NCBI GenBank assembly: GCA_017549765.1
Contig: JAFYNM010000022.1
Span: forward strand, 1 to 53,040
Direction of reading: 5' to 3'
Source of the DNA: Bacteroidales bacterium
GTDB taxonomy: Bacteria > Bacteroidota > Bacteroidia > Bacteroidales > WCHB1-69
DNA length: 53,040 nucleotides
Notes under the pieces: model-generated
The model's input: the letters and a program-made list of their open reading frames with translations, nothing else
Databases searched by the model: none
What the model was told of the DNA's origin: nothing
Shown here: one piece after another, positions 33,896 to 44,616 of the stretch
Layout of the letters: every line of letters starts with the position of its first letter
Numbering within the stretch: the first letter of the stretch is position 1
Made by a program: the position numbers and the translations under genes

Positions 33896-35674
33896 ATGCA
33901 GCGTTTTTATTGTTTTGTATGCCTTTTAATGTTGGGTTTGGCGTGGGGTGAAGTCCGCGCTCAGAACTCCTGTTCTGATTTTCACACTACCGCCCAGGAT
34001 ACCCTGATCTTGCCGGGAGATACGGTCTTGATACAACTCTCTGGCATGGAGGAGTATGAATGGACACCCAACAATATGTGGGGGAATACCTATAACCGCA
34101 CTTGGCAGAAAGTCGCCCCGACGGTCTCTACCGATTATACCGTGCTCGGCAAGTATTACGAGTCGGACAGCACGATGACTACCAACGGCGATTTCGAGGC
34201 TGGCAACACGGGCTTTACCAGCTACTATTCCTACAACGCATCCTCGGTATGGAATGAAGGAGTCTATTCCATCAGTTCCGTGGCCCACAATGTACACAGC
34301 AATTTCTGCACTACTTGTTATGATCATACATACGGAACGAGCTCCGGCCACTATATGATCGTCAATGGCAACCCGACTGCCAATATCGCGGTCTGGCAGC
34401 AGACCATCAATATCAATCCCAATACTAAGTACCGTTTCTCCTGCTACGTGATGACGGTCAACAACCAAACCATGCCGATCAACAAGGTGGCTCATTTGCA
34501 ATTTATCGTCAACAACCAGGTGGGACAGGAATTCTATGCAGACCTGCAGTCCGGCACTTGGAATTTGGCCGCCTTCGATTGGGAAAGTGGGTACAATGAT
34601 TATACCGCTACCATCAAAATCATCAACCTGAACACCGTGACGGATGGCAATGACTTCGGTCTTGACGACATCTGGTTCTCCCCGATGATCTCCTGCCCTA
34701 TGACCATCCATGTGGAGGTGGTCCCGCCAGCCACGGCGAATAACGATTACTATGAGATTTGCCAGAATGGCAATTTCACCATCAACCCCACCTTCAACGA
34801 CTCTATCGACAGCCGTCTGCTGTCCGACAACTTCGGAGTGGCGATTTCCCTGGTGGGGCAGCCTGCCCACGGACAAGCTCTTCTGGGAGGTTCGATGGTT
34901 ACCTACACGGCTGAAGAGGGCTATGACGGGACCGATACGGTCTGGTATGAGATCCGGACGCGCGGGGGCTTCCCGGACACGGCCGCTATCATCGTCACCA
35001 TCTTGCCTGCCTATACGACCATTATCAATGACACTGTCTGCCAGGGACAAGGCTACAACCAGTATGGTTTCACGGTGTCTCCCTCTGCCACCTTGGACGC
35101 CACACTGCTGCACCAGACCCAGGAACTGACCTCCCAGCATGGCTGCGACAGCATCGTGGAACTCTATCTGTCAGTCTCTCCCGTCTATGCCACTATCGTC
35201 CAGAACTCGGAAGATCCTTTCTGCGAGAACAATATGGCAGATCTCCTGGTGCAGAGCTCTCTGCCCAACTTCCTGTGGAGCACGGGTGAGTCCGACTCTA
35301 TCATCCATGTGGAAAATGCCGGCATCTACACGGTGACAGCCTCTGGATATGGCTGCGAGAAAGATGCCTCCTTCAGGATCGACTACTGCGAGTATCCCTT
35401 GCGCTTGCCCAATGCTATCACTCCCAGTAACGAGGATGGCCTGAACGACTACTTCTATATCCCGGAGATCATGTCGGGCGACTGGGAGACGTTCGAGATA
35501 GCCATTTACGACCGCTGGGGCGAACAGGTCTATGTCTCCCAAAACAAGGACTTCCGCTGGGACGGATCTGTGAAAGGCAAGCTGCCTGTGAATGTGGTTT
35601 ACATGTGGGTCATCCATTGCACGACTATAGCGGGCAAACCGATTGTGTATCGGGGCGAGCTGATCGTGCTGTAG
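33896..35674 (+). CDS. type IX secretion cargo with gliding-motility (type B) C-terminal domain
   Basis: With the ATG at 33896 the product has 592 residues: a signal peptide (MQRFYCFVCLLMLGLAWGEVRA), beta-sandwich modules including a carbohydrate-binding-like region (about 100-270, TTNGDFEAGNTGFTSYYSY), Ig-like segments, and a C-terminal sorting domain. The last 90 residues start LRLPNAITPSNEDGLNDYFYIP and include FEIAIYDRWGEQVYVS and ends GELIVL, as in gliding motility-associated domains. It should be exported by the Por/type IX system and act at the surface as an adhesin or binder; no enzymatic domain is seen. The stop codon TAG is the first part of a heptad array. Confidence 0.9.
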   Translation: MQRFYCFVCLLMLGLAWGEVRAQNSCSDFHTTAQDTLILPGDTVLIQLSGMEEYEWTPNNMWGNTYNRTWQKVAPTVSTDYTVLGKYYESDSTMTTNGDFEAGNTGFTSYYSYNASSVWNEGVYSISSVAHNVHSNFCTTCYDHTYGTSSGHYMIVNGNPTANIAVWQQTININPNTKYRFSCYVMTVNNQTMPINKVAHLQFIVNNQVGQEFYADLQSGTWNLAAFDWESGYNDYTATIKIINLNTVTDGNDFGLDDIWFSPMISCPMTIHVEVVPPATANNDYYEICQNGNFTINPTFNDSIDSRLLSDNFGVAISLVGQPAHGQALLGGSMVTYTAEEGYDGTDTVWYEIRTRGGFPDTAAIIVTILPAYTTIINDTVCQGQGYNQYGFTVSPSATLDATLLHQTQELTSQHGCDSIVELYLSVSPVYATIVQNSEDPFCENNMADLLVQSSLPNFLWSTGESDSIIHVENAGIYTVTASGYGCEKDASFRIDYCEYPLRLPNAITPSNEDGLNDYFYIPEIMSGDWETFEIAIYDRWGEQVYVSQNKDFRWDGSVKGKLPVNVVYMWVIHCTTIAGKPIVYRGELIVL

Positions 35675-35719
35675 CCAATAGCCAATAGTCAACAGCCAAT
35701 AGCTAATGGCTAATGGCTA
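35672..35719 (+). repeat. heptad array between convergent genes (about 6 units)
   Basis: Units gccaata (twice), gtcaaca, gccaata and gctaatg (twice) fill the whole space between the type IX cargo gene and nth. Both stop codons lie in the array: TAG 35672-35674 on plus and TAG 35710-35712 on minus. The last residues of Nth (NSH) are also array-encoded. Confidence 0.92.
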
Positions 35720-36351
35720 TTTCTCCCGTATTCTTTGCAAATGTTTGTCAGCGGGCATTCCGGACATTTCGGTTTGCGCGCCACGCAGACGTATCTGCCG
35801 TGCAGCAGTAGCCAGTGGTGTGCTTTGGAGATGAACTCCTGGGGAAAGTGGGCCACCAGCTGTTTCTCGACGGCTTCCGGCGTCGGGGCGTTCCGGACGA
35901 GACCGAGGCGCGTGGCCACGCGGAAGACGTGTGTATCGACGGGCATGGCCGCTTGGTTGAAGGCGAAGGCCAGCACTACATTGGCCGTCTTGCGTCCCAC
36001 GCCGGCCAGCTGGGTGAGCTCCTCCATTGTGGAGGGCACCTCGCCGCCAAAACGCTCCGCCAGCATGCGCCCCATCTTGGCGAGATGGTCCGCTTTGCTG
36101 TTTGGATACGAGACGGAGGAGATGTAGGGCAGGAGGTCCGCCGCGTCCGCCCGGGACAGCGCCGTGGGGGTGGGGTAGGCGGCAAACAGGGCTGGCGTCA
36201 CCATGTTGACACGCTTGTCGGTACACTGCGCTGCCAAGACGGTCGCAACCAACAACTGATAGGCATTGTCAAAATGCAACTCCGAAGCTACGTCCGGCTG
36301 GTGCTCCTCAAAATAGGATACGATGAATTGGTATTTCTCTTTCAGTGTCAT
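35710..36351 (-). CDS. nth: endonuclease III
   Basis: A DNA glycosylase/AP lyase for oxidised pyrimidines. With the ATG at 36351 (MTLKEKYQF) the product has 213 residues, the normal length. The helix-hairpin-helix with catalytic Lys reads LAGVGRKTANVVL; the catalytic Asp follows in PVDTHVFR. The [4Fe-4S] ligands are in CVARKPKCPECPLTNIC (C-x6-C-x2-C-x5-C). A longer frame to 36486 is rejected since the -7 element at 36385-36392 lies inside it. The stop sits in a heptad array. Confidence 0.95.
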   Translation of the reverse strand: MTLKEKYQFIVSYFEEHQPDVASELHFDNAYQLLVATVLAAQCTDKRVNMVTPALFAAYPTPTALSRADAADLLPYISSVSYPNSKADHLAKMGRMLAERFGGEVPSTMEELTQLAGVGRKTANVVLAFAFNQAAMPVDTHVFRVATRLGLVRNAPTPEAVEKQLVAHFPQEFISKAHHWLLLHGRYVCVARKPKCPECPLTNICKEYGRNSH

Positions 36352-36384
36352 TTTTTTGTCGAAAAGATGCCGTGTTTCAGTGGG

Positions 36385-36392
36385 CAAAAATA
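36385..36392 (-). promoter_or_regulatory. Bacteroidota -7 element for nth
   Basis: The minus strand reads TATTTTTG (TAnnTTTG), 33 bases before the nth ATG. Confidence 0.7.
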
Positions 36393-36497
36393 CAACAATT
36401 ATCCATATCGGCAATGCTTGGAAAGGATGGCTCGGGAATAGAAAAAACAGCGTATTTTTTCTCGGTTTTGGGGTAGGAAAATTCAAAAAAAAAATCC

Positions 36498-36505
36498 TAT
36501 ATTTG
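36498..36505 (+). promoter_or_regulatory. Bacteroidota -7 element for gyrB
   Basis: TATATTTG (TAnnTTTG) lies 33 bases before the gyrB ATG. Confidence 0.7.
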
Positions 36506-36532
36506 CACGTTTTTTTAAGTAAAATAATATAG

Positions 36533-38512
<1,980 letters not shown>

Positions 38513-38545
38513 TCATAGTACCAAAATCAAAAACAAGACACTGCT

Positions 38546-39352
38546 ATGGACCAGAAACCCGATATCGATCCTGCTCAGCAGGCTCCCGTGACCGAAGAGG
38601 TCGTCAACGAGACCCCACAGGTGGAACAAGAGCCCACCCCCGATATGCCGTCGGAGGAGGTTGCCGAACAGCCCCAACTCAAGGATGTCATGATCTCGCT
38701 GAAGAACGTCAACATCTCCCATAAGAAAATCCGTATTCTGACAGATGTCTCCTTTTCCATTCGTCAAGGAGAATTCGTCTATCTGATCGGCAAAACGGGC
38801 TGTGGCAAGTCTTCCATCCTCAAGACACTCATTGCGGAACTCAAACCCGAAGGCACCGAGGCGACGATGTTGGGCTATGACCTGCTGCATCTCAAGAACC
38901 GCCAGATCCCGGAACTGCGCAAAAAGATCGGCATGGTATTCCAGGACTATCAGCTGTTGAGCGACAAGACCGTGCTGGAAAATCTGATGTTTGTCCTGCG
39001 TGCCACCCAGTGGAAGAACAAACAGGCTATGCAGGACCGTTGCGAGGAGGTGCTGGAGATTGTCGGACTGCAGACGAAAGACTTCAAGTTGCCTTCCCAA
39101 CTGTCTGGTGGCGAACAACAAAGAGTATGCATCGCCCGTGCCTTGCTGAATAGTCCCGACATGCTGCTGGCTGACGAGCCGACGGGTAATCTGGATCCGA
39201 TCACCGCGGAAGAGATCTTCCAGGTCTTCCACAATATCAACAAGTCTGGCACCACCATTTTGATGGCCACACATAACTTCGCGATGATTAACGAGTTTCC
39301 TTCCAGAACTATCCTTATCGAAGATGGTAAACTGATGGATTCCGGCCTGTAA
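38546..39352 (+). CDS. ftsE: FtsE-like ABC ATPase with acidic N-terminal extension
   Basis: The 268-residue product has the ABC signatures Walker [10 protein letters not shown] (77-85), Q-loop [17 protein letters not shown], Walker [13 protein letters not shown] and the H-loop ATHNFAM. Overall it resembles FtsE, which works with FtsX in division and peptidoglycan-hydrolase control. An unusual first 47 residues rich in Glu, Pro, Gln and Val precede the ABC domain. ftsX is not next to it; the following gene is a glycosyltransferase whose ATG overlaps the stop (TAATG), so the two are translationally coupled. Confidence 0.87.
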   Translation: MDQKPDIDPAQQAPVTEEVVNETPQVEQEPTPDMPSEEVAEQPQLKDVMISLKNVNISHKKIRILTDVSFSIRQGEFVYLIGKTGCGKSSILKTLIAELKPEGTEATMLGYDLLHLKNRQIPELRKKIGMVFQDYQLLSDKTVLENLMFVLRATQWKNKQAMQDRCEEVLEIVGLQTKDFKLPSQLSGGEQQRVCIARALLNSPDMLLADEPTGNLDPITAEEIFQVFHNINKSGTTILMATHNFAMINEFPSRTILIEDGKLMDSGL

Positions 39353-40263
39353 TGCTCTCCATTCTGCTTCCATCGTATCAGGTCGATCTGACTGAGTTGG
39401 TCAAGCATTTGCTGGACCAGGCTCGCGTTTTGGCCATCCCTTTCGAGCTGATCATCATGGATGACGCCACGCCCGTGGAGTCGGTGCGTCAGTGCAATCA
39501 ACTCTTGGCGCAGGAGCCCGAGGTGACCTATCTGCAACAGTCGGAAAACCAAGGCCGATCCAAGATCCGCAACCAACTGGTGGAGACAGCCCAATATCCC
39601 TGTCTGCTCATCATGGATTGCGATGCCGGCATGGTGGACGACCAATATCTGGCACGCTATTGGAACTATCGGGAGTCTCATCCCGAACTGCCATCTCGCT
39701 ATGTGATCTCAGGAGGCCTCTGCTACCGAGAAGAGAAACCTGCCAAAGACAAGCTCTTGCGATGGAAATATGGAGTGGAACGTGAGGTGAGGACCGCCGC
39801 GGAACGCAACGAACATCCCTATCGTTCATTTACTCCCTTCAACATCTTCACTACCAAAGAAACCTTTTTGGATAACGGTTTTGATGAGTCTTTCACAGCC
39901 TACGGATACGAAGATACCCTCTGGGGCTATCAGCTTCGGCAGAAGGAGATACCGATGATTCATATAGATAATCCGCTCTATCATGATGGGCTGGATACCA
40001 ATGAGGCCTTTCTGGCCAAGACGCGTCAGGCGGTGGAGAACCTTTACCGGTTGATGCAGGAAGAGCGGGTTCCTGACGAGTTCCGACAGGATAGCCGCTT
40101 GCTGCGTACCTATAGGAACTTCCAGCAGAAAGGTCTTTTGCCCATCTGCCGTTGGTACTACAAGATGTTCCGCCAGACCATGGAGGCATCGCTGAAACAT
40201 GCGCCCTCCCTGAAACTTCTGGACTCCTACAAACTGTTCTATCTGGCCTTCATGTCGTGTTAA
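39352..40263 (+). CDS. family 2 glycosyltransferase
   Basis: The 303-residue product has a GT-A fold: SILLPSYQ start (3-10), [10 protein letters not shown] (33-42), [11 protein letters not shown] and LLIMDCDAG (DxD-like site near 86-90), then [36 protein letters not shown], the typical acceptor-side ED motif. It transfers a sugar to an unknown acceptor, probably envelope-related. It lacks membrane segments. Its start overlaps the FtsE-like stop by one base. Confidence 0.87.
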   Translation: MLSILLPSYQVDLTELVKHLLDQARVLAIPFELIIMDDATPVESVRQCNQLLAQEPEVTYLQQSENQGRSKIRNQLVETAQYPCLLIMDCDAGMVDDQYLARYWNYRESHPELPSRYVISGGLCYREEKPAKDKLLRWKYGVEREVRTAAERNEHPYRSFTPFNIFTTKETFLDNGFDESFTAYGYEDTLWGYQLRQKEIPMIHIDNPLYHDGLDTNEAFLAKTRQAVENLYRLMQEERVPDEFRQDSRLLRTYRNFQQKGLLPICRWYYKMFRQTMEASLKHAPSLKLLDSYKLFYLAFMSC

Positions 40264-40292
40264 TCCCGTTACAGTTTTAAAAATTTCACACT

Positions 40293-41657
40293 ATGCTCTT
40301 TAAGAATGTTATCAGCGAAAATTCATCCATGCACTATGTGTATGACCAGTTGCAGGTGACCTCCGGCCTTGGTCGCTCCTGTCTGCTGAACATGCCCTTT
40401 GTGACAGATGTCGAGGCTTTGTCTCAGGAGTTGGATTTGGTGCAGACCATGTTGGGTCTTCTGCACCGGGAGGGCACTCAGGACTTTTTTCGGAACATCC
40501 ATGAGCAGTTGTGCCAGCTGAACGACATCCGTCCGACAGTGGCATTGATGAACGGGGATACGGTCTTTGATGATATCCAACTCTTTGAGATCAAGAAGAC
40601 GGCGATCATAGCCCGTCAGGTATCCGGCCTGCTGCGCGGGATCTCTTGTGATGTTTTTCCTATGGAGGAGATGTCGGAGCTGATAGATATCCTCGATCCA
40701 GAGCATACAGGCATCCCTCATTTCTATGTCTATTCTGCCTATAGCGAGAAGCTGAAGGCCTTGCGTGATCAGATGCGTAGTGCCGAAGATGCAGACGAGA
40801 GAGAGCGGTTGCGTTTTCAGGCAGAAGGGGAGGAGGACGCGGTGCGTGCAGACCTGACCCGTCAGGTGGGACGTTTTCAGGAGGCGTTGTCGCACAATCT
40901 GGACACCCTTGCCCATCTGGACGTCATCGTGGCGAAGGCTATGCTCGCCTTGCAATGGTCTGCCTGCCACCCGACGGTGACTGATTCCATGGATTTCCGT
41001 CAGCTGCGGAATCCTCAAGTTGACGAGGTCTTGCGTGAACAGGGCAAGCAGTTCCAACCGATAGATATTGCCTTCGGGCGTGAGACCATCTTGGTCACCG
41101 GTGCCAATATGGCGGGCAAGTCGGTGCTCTTGAAGACCCTCTCCATGGCACAATATCTGCTGCAGTTCGGCTTCTTCATACCAGCGGAACGTGCCGAGAT
41201 GATGGTTGTTGACGAGGTTATCTGCAGTATGGGCGACAGTCAGTCGGAGTTGAGCGGTCTCTCCTCTTTTGCGGTGGAGATCCTGACCATCGACCGGATC
41301 ATCAAGACCGCCAAGCGTGGGGTGCGGGTACTTGCACTGGTGGATGAGCTGGCACGCACGACTAACCCGGAAGAGGGGAAACGCCTGGTCAGCGCCTTCG
41401 TCCGCATGGCCCAACAACTCTCCATTACGGCCATTGTGACGACGCACTACAGCGGCATCCATGCCGACTGCCGCCGTTTACGTGTGCGTGGTCTGCAGCT
41501 GGAGGGCCAACCCGCGGTCACGGCTCGTAATATTGGCAATTATATGGACTATTCTCTTGTCGAAACCACCGATGACGAGGTGCCCAAAGAGGCACTTACC
41601 ATCGCGGAATTGCTGGAGGTGGATGCCGACTTTCTCCAGATGGCCCGCGAGAGATAA
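40293..41657 (+). CDS. MutS-domain ATPase, KamC-like
   Basis: The 454-residue protein keeps only the MutS core and ATPase domains: lever helices (about 60-240) and a motor with Walker A GANMAGKSVLLKT (270-282), DEVICSMGDSQSELSGLSSFAVEI, Walker B VLALVDELARTTNPEEGK (about 346-363) and VTTHYSGI. It lacks the mismatch-recognition and connector domains of true MutS. The ARTTNPEEG block is the form I recall from KamC, the MutS-like partner of KamB in lysine 5,6-aminomutase clusters. A MutS-family protein of other function is the alternative. It sits after the GT2 and before nadB. Confidence 0.6.
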   Translation: MLFKNVISENSSMHYVYDQLQVTSGLGRSCLLNMPFVTDVEALSQELDLVQTMLGLLHREGTQDFFRNIHEQLCQLNDIRPTVALMNGDTVFDDIQLFEIKKTAIIARQVSGLLRGISCDVFPMEEMSELIDILDPEHTGIPHFYVYSAYSEKLKALRDQMRSAEDADERERLRFQAEGEEDAVRADLTRQVGRFQEALSHNLDTLAHLDVIVAKAMLALQWSACHPTVTDSMDFRQLRNPQVDEVLREQGKQFQPIDIAFGRETILVTGANMAGKSVLLKTLSMAQYLLQFGFFIPAERAEMMVVDEVICSMGDSQSELSGLSSFAVEILTIDRIIKTAKRGVRVLALVDELARTTNPEEGKRLVSAFVRMAQQLSITAIVTTHYSGIHADCRRLRVRGLQLEGQPAVTARNIGNYMDYSLVETTDDEVPKEALTIAELLEVDADFLQMARER

Positions 41658-41786
41658 CAGGGTGTAATCACATTGTTTGGTAAGGTAAATGGGGATTCTT
41701 CCGCAGCTTTATTGCTTGCGGCATCTCTTGTTTTCACCGTTCATTCTTTAATATGATAAATAGCACCATCAAATCATATTTTTTTG

Positions 41787-41794
41787 TACTTTTG
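41787..41794 (+). promoter_or_regulatory. Bacteroidota -7 element for the nadB operon
   Basis: TACTTTTG (TAnnTTTG) lies 25 bases before the ATG at 41820, and the start at 41784 would fall in front of it, so 41820 is used. Confidence 0.7.
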
Positions 41795-41819
41795 CGCGTT
41801 TTTATTAGAATTGCATATA

Positions 41820-43388
41820 ATGCGTAAAAATGTAGACTTTTTAGTGATAGGTTCTGGTGTGGCCGGACTCTGTTTTGCCTTGAAGGCAGCCAATTATGGC
41901 AAGGTCTGTATGATCACCAAATCTAAAATGGAAGAAGGATCCACGCGTTTCGCCCAGGGTGGCATTGCGTCGGTCGTCTATCAGCCGGACTCTTACGAGA
42001 AACACATCCGCGACACGATGGTGGCAGGTGCGGATCTTTCCGATTTCCACATCGTGGAATTGACCATCCGCGAGGCTACGGCGCGTGTGATGGAGCTGGT
42101 GGAGTGGGGTGTCGATTTTGACAAAAACAAAGACGGGAAGTTCGCCTTGGCCAAGGAGGGCGGTCACTCCGAGTACCGGGTGCTGCACCATAAGGACATG
42201 ACGGGCGCGGAGATAGAGGAGAAGCTGATCCTCGCCGCCAAGAAGAACCCCAATATCGAGATTTACGAGAACAAGATAGCGGTGGAGATCATCACCCAGC
42301 ACCATCTGGGCATAGAGGTGACCCGCCGTTCCCACGATATCACCTGCTATGGCGCCTACGTTTTTGATCCGGAGGCTCAACGTGTGGACACGGTCCTGGC
42401 CAAGATCACGATGATGGCTACGGGTGGCATCGGTATGGTCTATGAACATACCACCAACCCGTTGGTGGCGACAGGCGATGGCATTGCCATGGTCTATAGA
42501 GCCAAAGGTGCGGTGCGTGGCATGGAGTTCGTGCAGTTCCATCCTACCTCCCTCTACAATCCCAAGGAGTCGCCATCCTTCCTGATCACGGAGGCTATGC
42601 GCGGCGCCGGCGCTATCCTCAAAGATGCCAACGGCGTCTCTTTCATGGAGAAATACGACGAGCGCGGCTCGTTGGCACCCCGCGATATCGTGGCCCGCGC
42701 CATCGATACCGAGATGAAACGTCAAGGTGTGGACCATGTATATCTTGACACCACGGTCATCAAGCGACAAGAGATCTTCGAACATTTTCCGAATATCTAT
42801 GCCAAATGTCTGAGCATCGGTATCGACATCACCAAGGAGATGATCCCTGTGGTGCCGGTGGCTCACTACTCCTGTGGCGGCATCCAGACCGACGAGTGGG
42901 GCGCCACCTCTATCCGCAACCTGTATGCATCCGGAGAGTGCGCCTCCACTGGACTCCATGGCGCCAACCGACTGGCTTCCAACTCTCTGCTGGAAGCTCT
43001 GGTCTTCTCGCATCGCGCCTGCCTTAAATCGGTGGAAGACCTGCCCAATCTCTCCTTCTGCGAAGAGGTGCCCGACTGGAACAGTGACGGCACTGTCCTC
43101 AACGAGGAGATGGTGCTCATCACCCAGTCGCGCAAGGAGCTCCAGACGATTATGAGTGCCTATGTGGGCATCGTCCGCTCCAACCTGCGTCTGCAACGCG
43201 CCTTCGACAGACTGGAGATCCTATACCGCGAGACGGAAGACCTCTATAAGAAGTCGATTCTGAACCCCGAGATCTGCGAACTGCGCAATATGATCAACGT
43301 GGGCTATCTGATCATCCGTCATGCCATGAACCGCAAGGAGAGTCGAGGCCTCCATTATTCATTAGATTATCCACCTTATAACCAATAA
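41820..43388 (+). CDS. nadB: L-aspartate oxidase
   Basis: FAD-dependent oxidation of aspartate to iminoaspartate, the first step of de novo NAD synthesis. The 522-residue product begins MRKNVDFLVIGSGVAGL with the dinucleotide-binding GSGVAG motif, then TRFAQGGIASV, EFVQFHPTSLYN, the catalytic-domain RGSLAPRDIVARAID and GLHGANRLASNSLLE near the C-terminus. The order and length fit NadB rather than succinate dehydrogenase. nadA and nadC are not in the window. mtaB follows after one base. Confidence 0.95.
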   Translation: MRKNVDFLVIGSGVAGLCFALKAANYGKVCMITKSKMEEGSTRFAQGGIASVVYQPDSYEKHIRDTMVAGADLSDFHIVELTIREATARVMELVEWGVDFDKNKDGKFALAKEGGHSEYRVLHHKDMTGAEIEEKLILAAKKNPNIEIYENKIAVEIITQHHLGIEVTRRSHDITCYGAYVFDPEAQRVDTVLAKITMMATGGIGMVYEHTTNPLVATGDGIAMVYRAKGAVRGMEFVQFHPTSLYNPKESPSFLITEAMRGAGAILKDANGVSFMEKYDERGSLAPRDIVARAIDTEMKRQGVDHVYLDTTVIKRQEIFEHFPNIYAKCLSIGIDITKEMIPVVPVAHYSCGGIQTDEWGATSIRNLYASGECASTGLHGANRLASNSLLEALVFSHRACLKSVEDLPNLSFCEEVPDWNSDGTVLNEEMVLITQSRKELQTIMSAYVGIVRSNLRLQRAFDRLEILYRETEDLYKKSILNPEICELRNMINVGYLIIRHAMNRKESRGLHYSLDYPPYNQ

Positions 43389-43389
43389 G

Positions 43390-44616
43390 ATGAAAAATTT
43401 CGAGATTTATACATTAGGATGTAAACTGAACTACAGTGAGTCGTCAGCCATCGCCGCCAAGTTGGTGGAGAACGGATGGACCCAGGGCGGAATTCCTGAG
43501 GTGATCATCATCAACACGTGTGCGGTGACCTCCTCGGCGGAGAAGAAAACCCGTAATCTGGCTTCTAAACTCCACCGTGAGAATCCGTTGGCTTCATTGG
43601 TCCTCATCGGCTGCTACAGTGCCCTGAAACCCGAACTGCTCGAACGCTGGTCCGGCGTCATCAAGGTCTTTGGCAGCCATAACAAGATGGGTGTGGTGGA
43701 TTATATCGTCAACCGTGCCGAGCACCAAGCCCCCAACTTCTTCGGTGCCTATTCGCTCACCGACCGTACTCGCTCTTTCCTGAAGATCCAGGACGGTTGC
43801 AACAACCATTGCACCTACTGTACGGTCTGGATCGCCCGTGGCAAGAGCCGCAGCGACACCAAAGAGAATGTGCTGGCCAACATCCAGAAGATTGCCGATG
43901 CCGGTCTCCACGAGGTGAACCTCACCGGTGTCAATGTCGCCGACTTCGGTCGCGGCACCAAGGTGGACTTCCTGGCCCTGCTCAAGGCTATCGTCAAGCA
44001 GAATGCCATCGAGCGCGTCCGTATCTCGTCCATAGAGCCGGATATGCTCTCCGAGGACATCATCAAGCTGGTTGCCAAATCGCCTATCTTGATGCCTCAT
44101 TTTCATATCCCCTTGCAGTCGGGCTGTAACCGCATCCTCAAGGACATGCACCGCCGTTATACAGCGGAAGAGTATGCCGCCAAGGTGGCCCTTATCAAAC
44201 AGAAAATGCCCAATGCCTGCGTGGCCTGCGATGTCATCGTGGGATTTCCGGGCGAGACCGACGAGGAGTTTGAGGAGACCTATAAGTTCTTGGAAGAGCT
44301 GCCGATCAGCTATATGCACGTCTTCCCCTATTCCCGCCGTCCGCGCACGCATGCCAATATGATGGAGAACCAGATCTCCGATACGGTGAAGCACGACCGC
44401 ACAGAACGCCTGCTGCAACTCTCCCATGCCAAGAAGATGGAGTTCTACAAGCAATGCGAAGGTCAGGAACGCCCTGTCCTGATAGAGTCTGAGGTTGTGG
44501 ACGACCAGCTTTGCGGTTTTACCGACAACTATATCCGGGTGACGGTCCCTTACGATGAAAAACTCATCAATACGATTCAAACGGTCACCATCGAGCAATG
44601 CCACACCATATTGTAA
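43390..44616 (+). CDS. mtaB: MtaB-type tRNA t6A37 methylthiotransferase
   Basis: A radical-SAM enzyme converting t6A37 to ms2t6A37 in tRNAs decoding ANN. The 408-residue product has the three N-terminal cluster cysteines (TLGCKLN, INTCAVT, IGCYSA) and the radical-SAM motif DGCNNHCTYC (about 136-145). FLKIQDG preceding it and the VRISSIEPDML block are characteristic of MtaB rather than MiaB. The C-terminal TRAM region closes the protein. It overlaps the M16 gene by 19 bases. Confidence 0.93.
   Translation: MKNFEIYTLGCKLNYSESSAIAAKLVENGWTQGGIPEVIIINTCAVTSSAEKKTRNLASKLHRENPLASLVLIGCYSALKPELLERWSGVIKVFGSHNKMGVVDYIVNRAEHQAPNFFGAYSLTDRTRSFLKIQDGCNNHCTYCTVWIARGKSRSDTKENVLANIQKIADAGLHEVNLTGVNVADFGRGTKVDFLALLKAIVKQNAIERVRISSIEPDMLSEDIIKLVAKSPILMPHFHIPLQSGCNRILKDMHRRYTAEEYAAKVALIKQKMPNACVACDVIVGFPGETDEEFEETYKFLEELPISYMHVFPYSRRPRTHANMMENQISDTVKHDRTERLLQLSHAKKMEFYKQCEGQERPVLIESEVVDDQLCGFTDNYIRVTVPYDEKLINTIQTVTIEQCHTIL

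Noticed and set aside
41701-41721. Terminator after the MutS-like gene
   Set aside because: The CCGCA/TGCGG stem is only 5 bp and the sequence after it is not a clear T-run.
41730-41820. NAD-related riboswitch or operator before nadB
   Set aside because: The 160-base gap has a -7 element but no recognisable NadR/NiaR box or aptamer.
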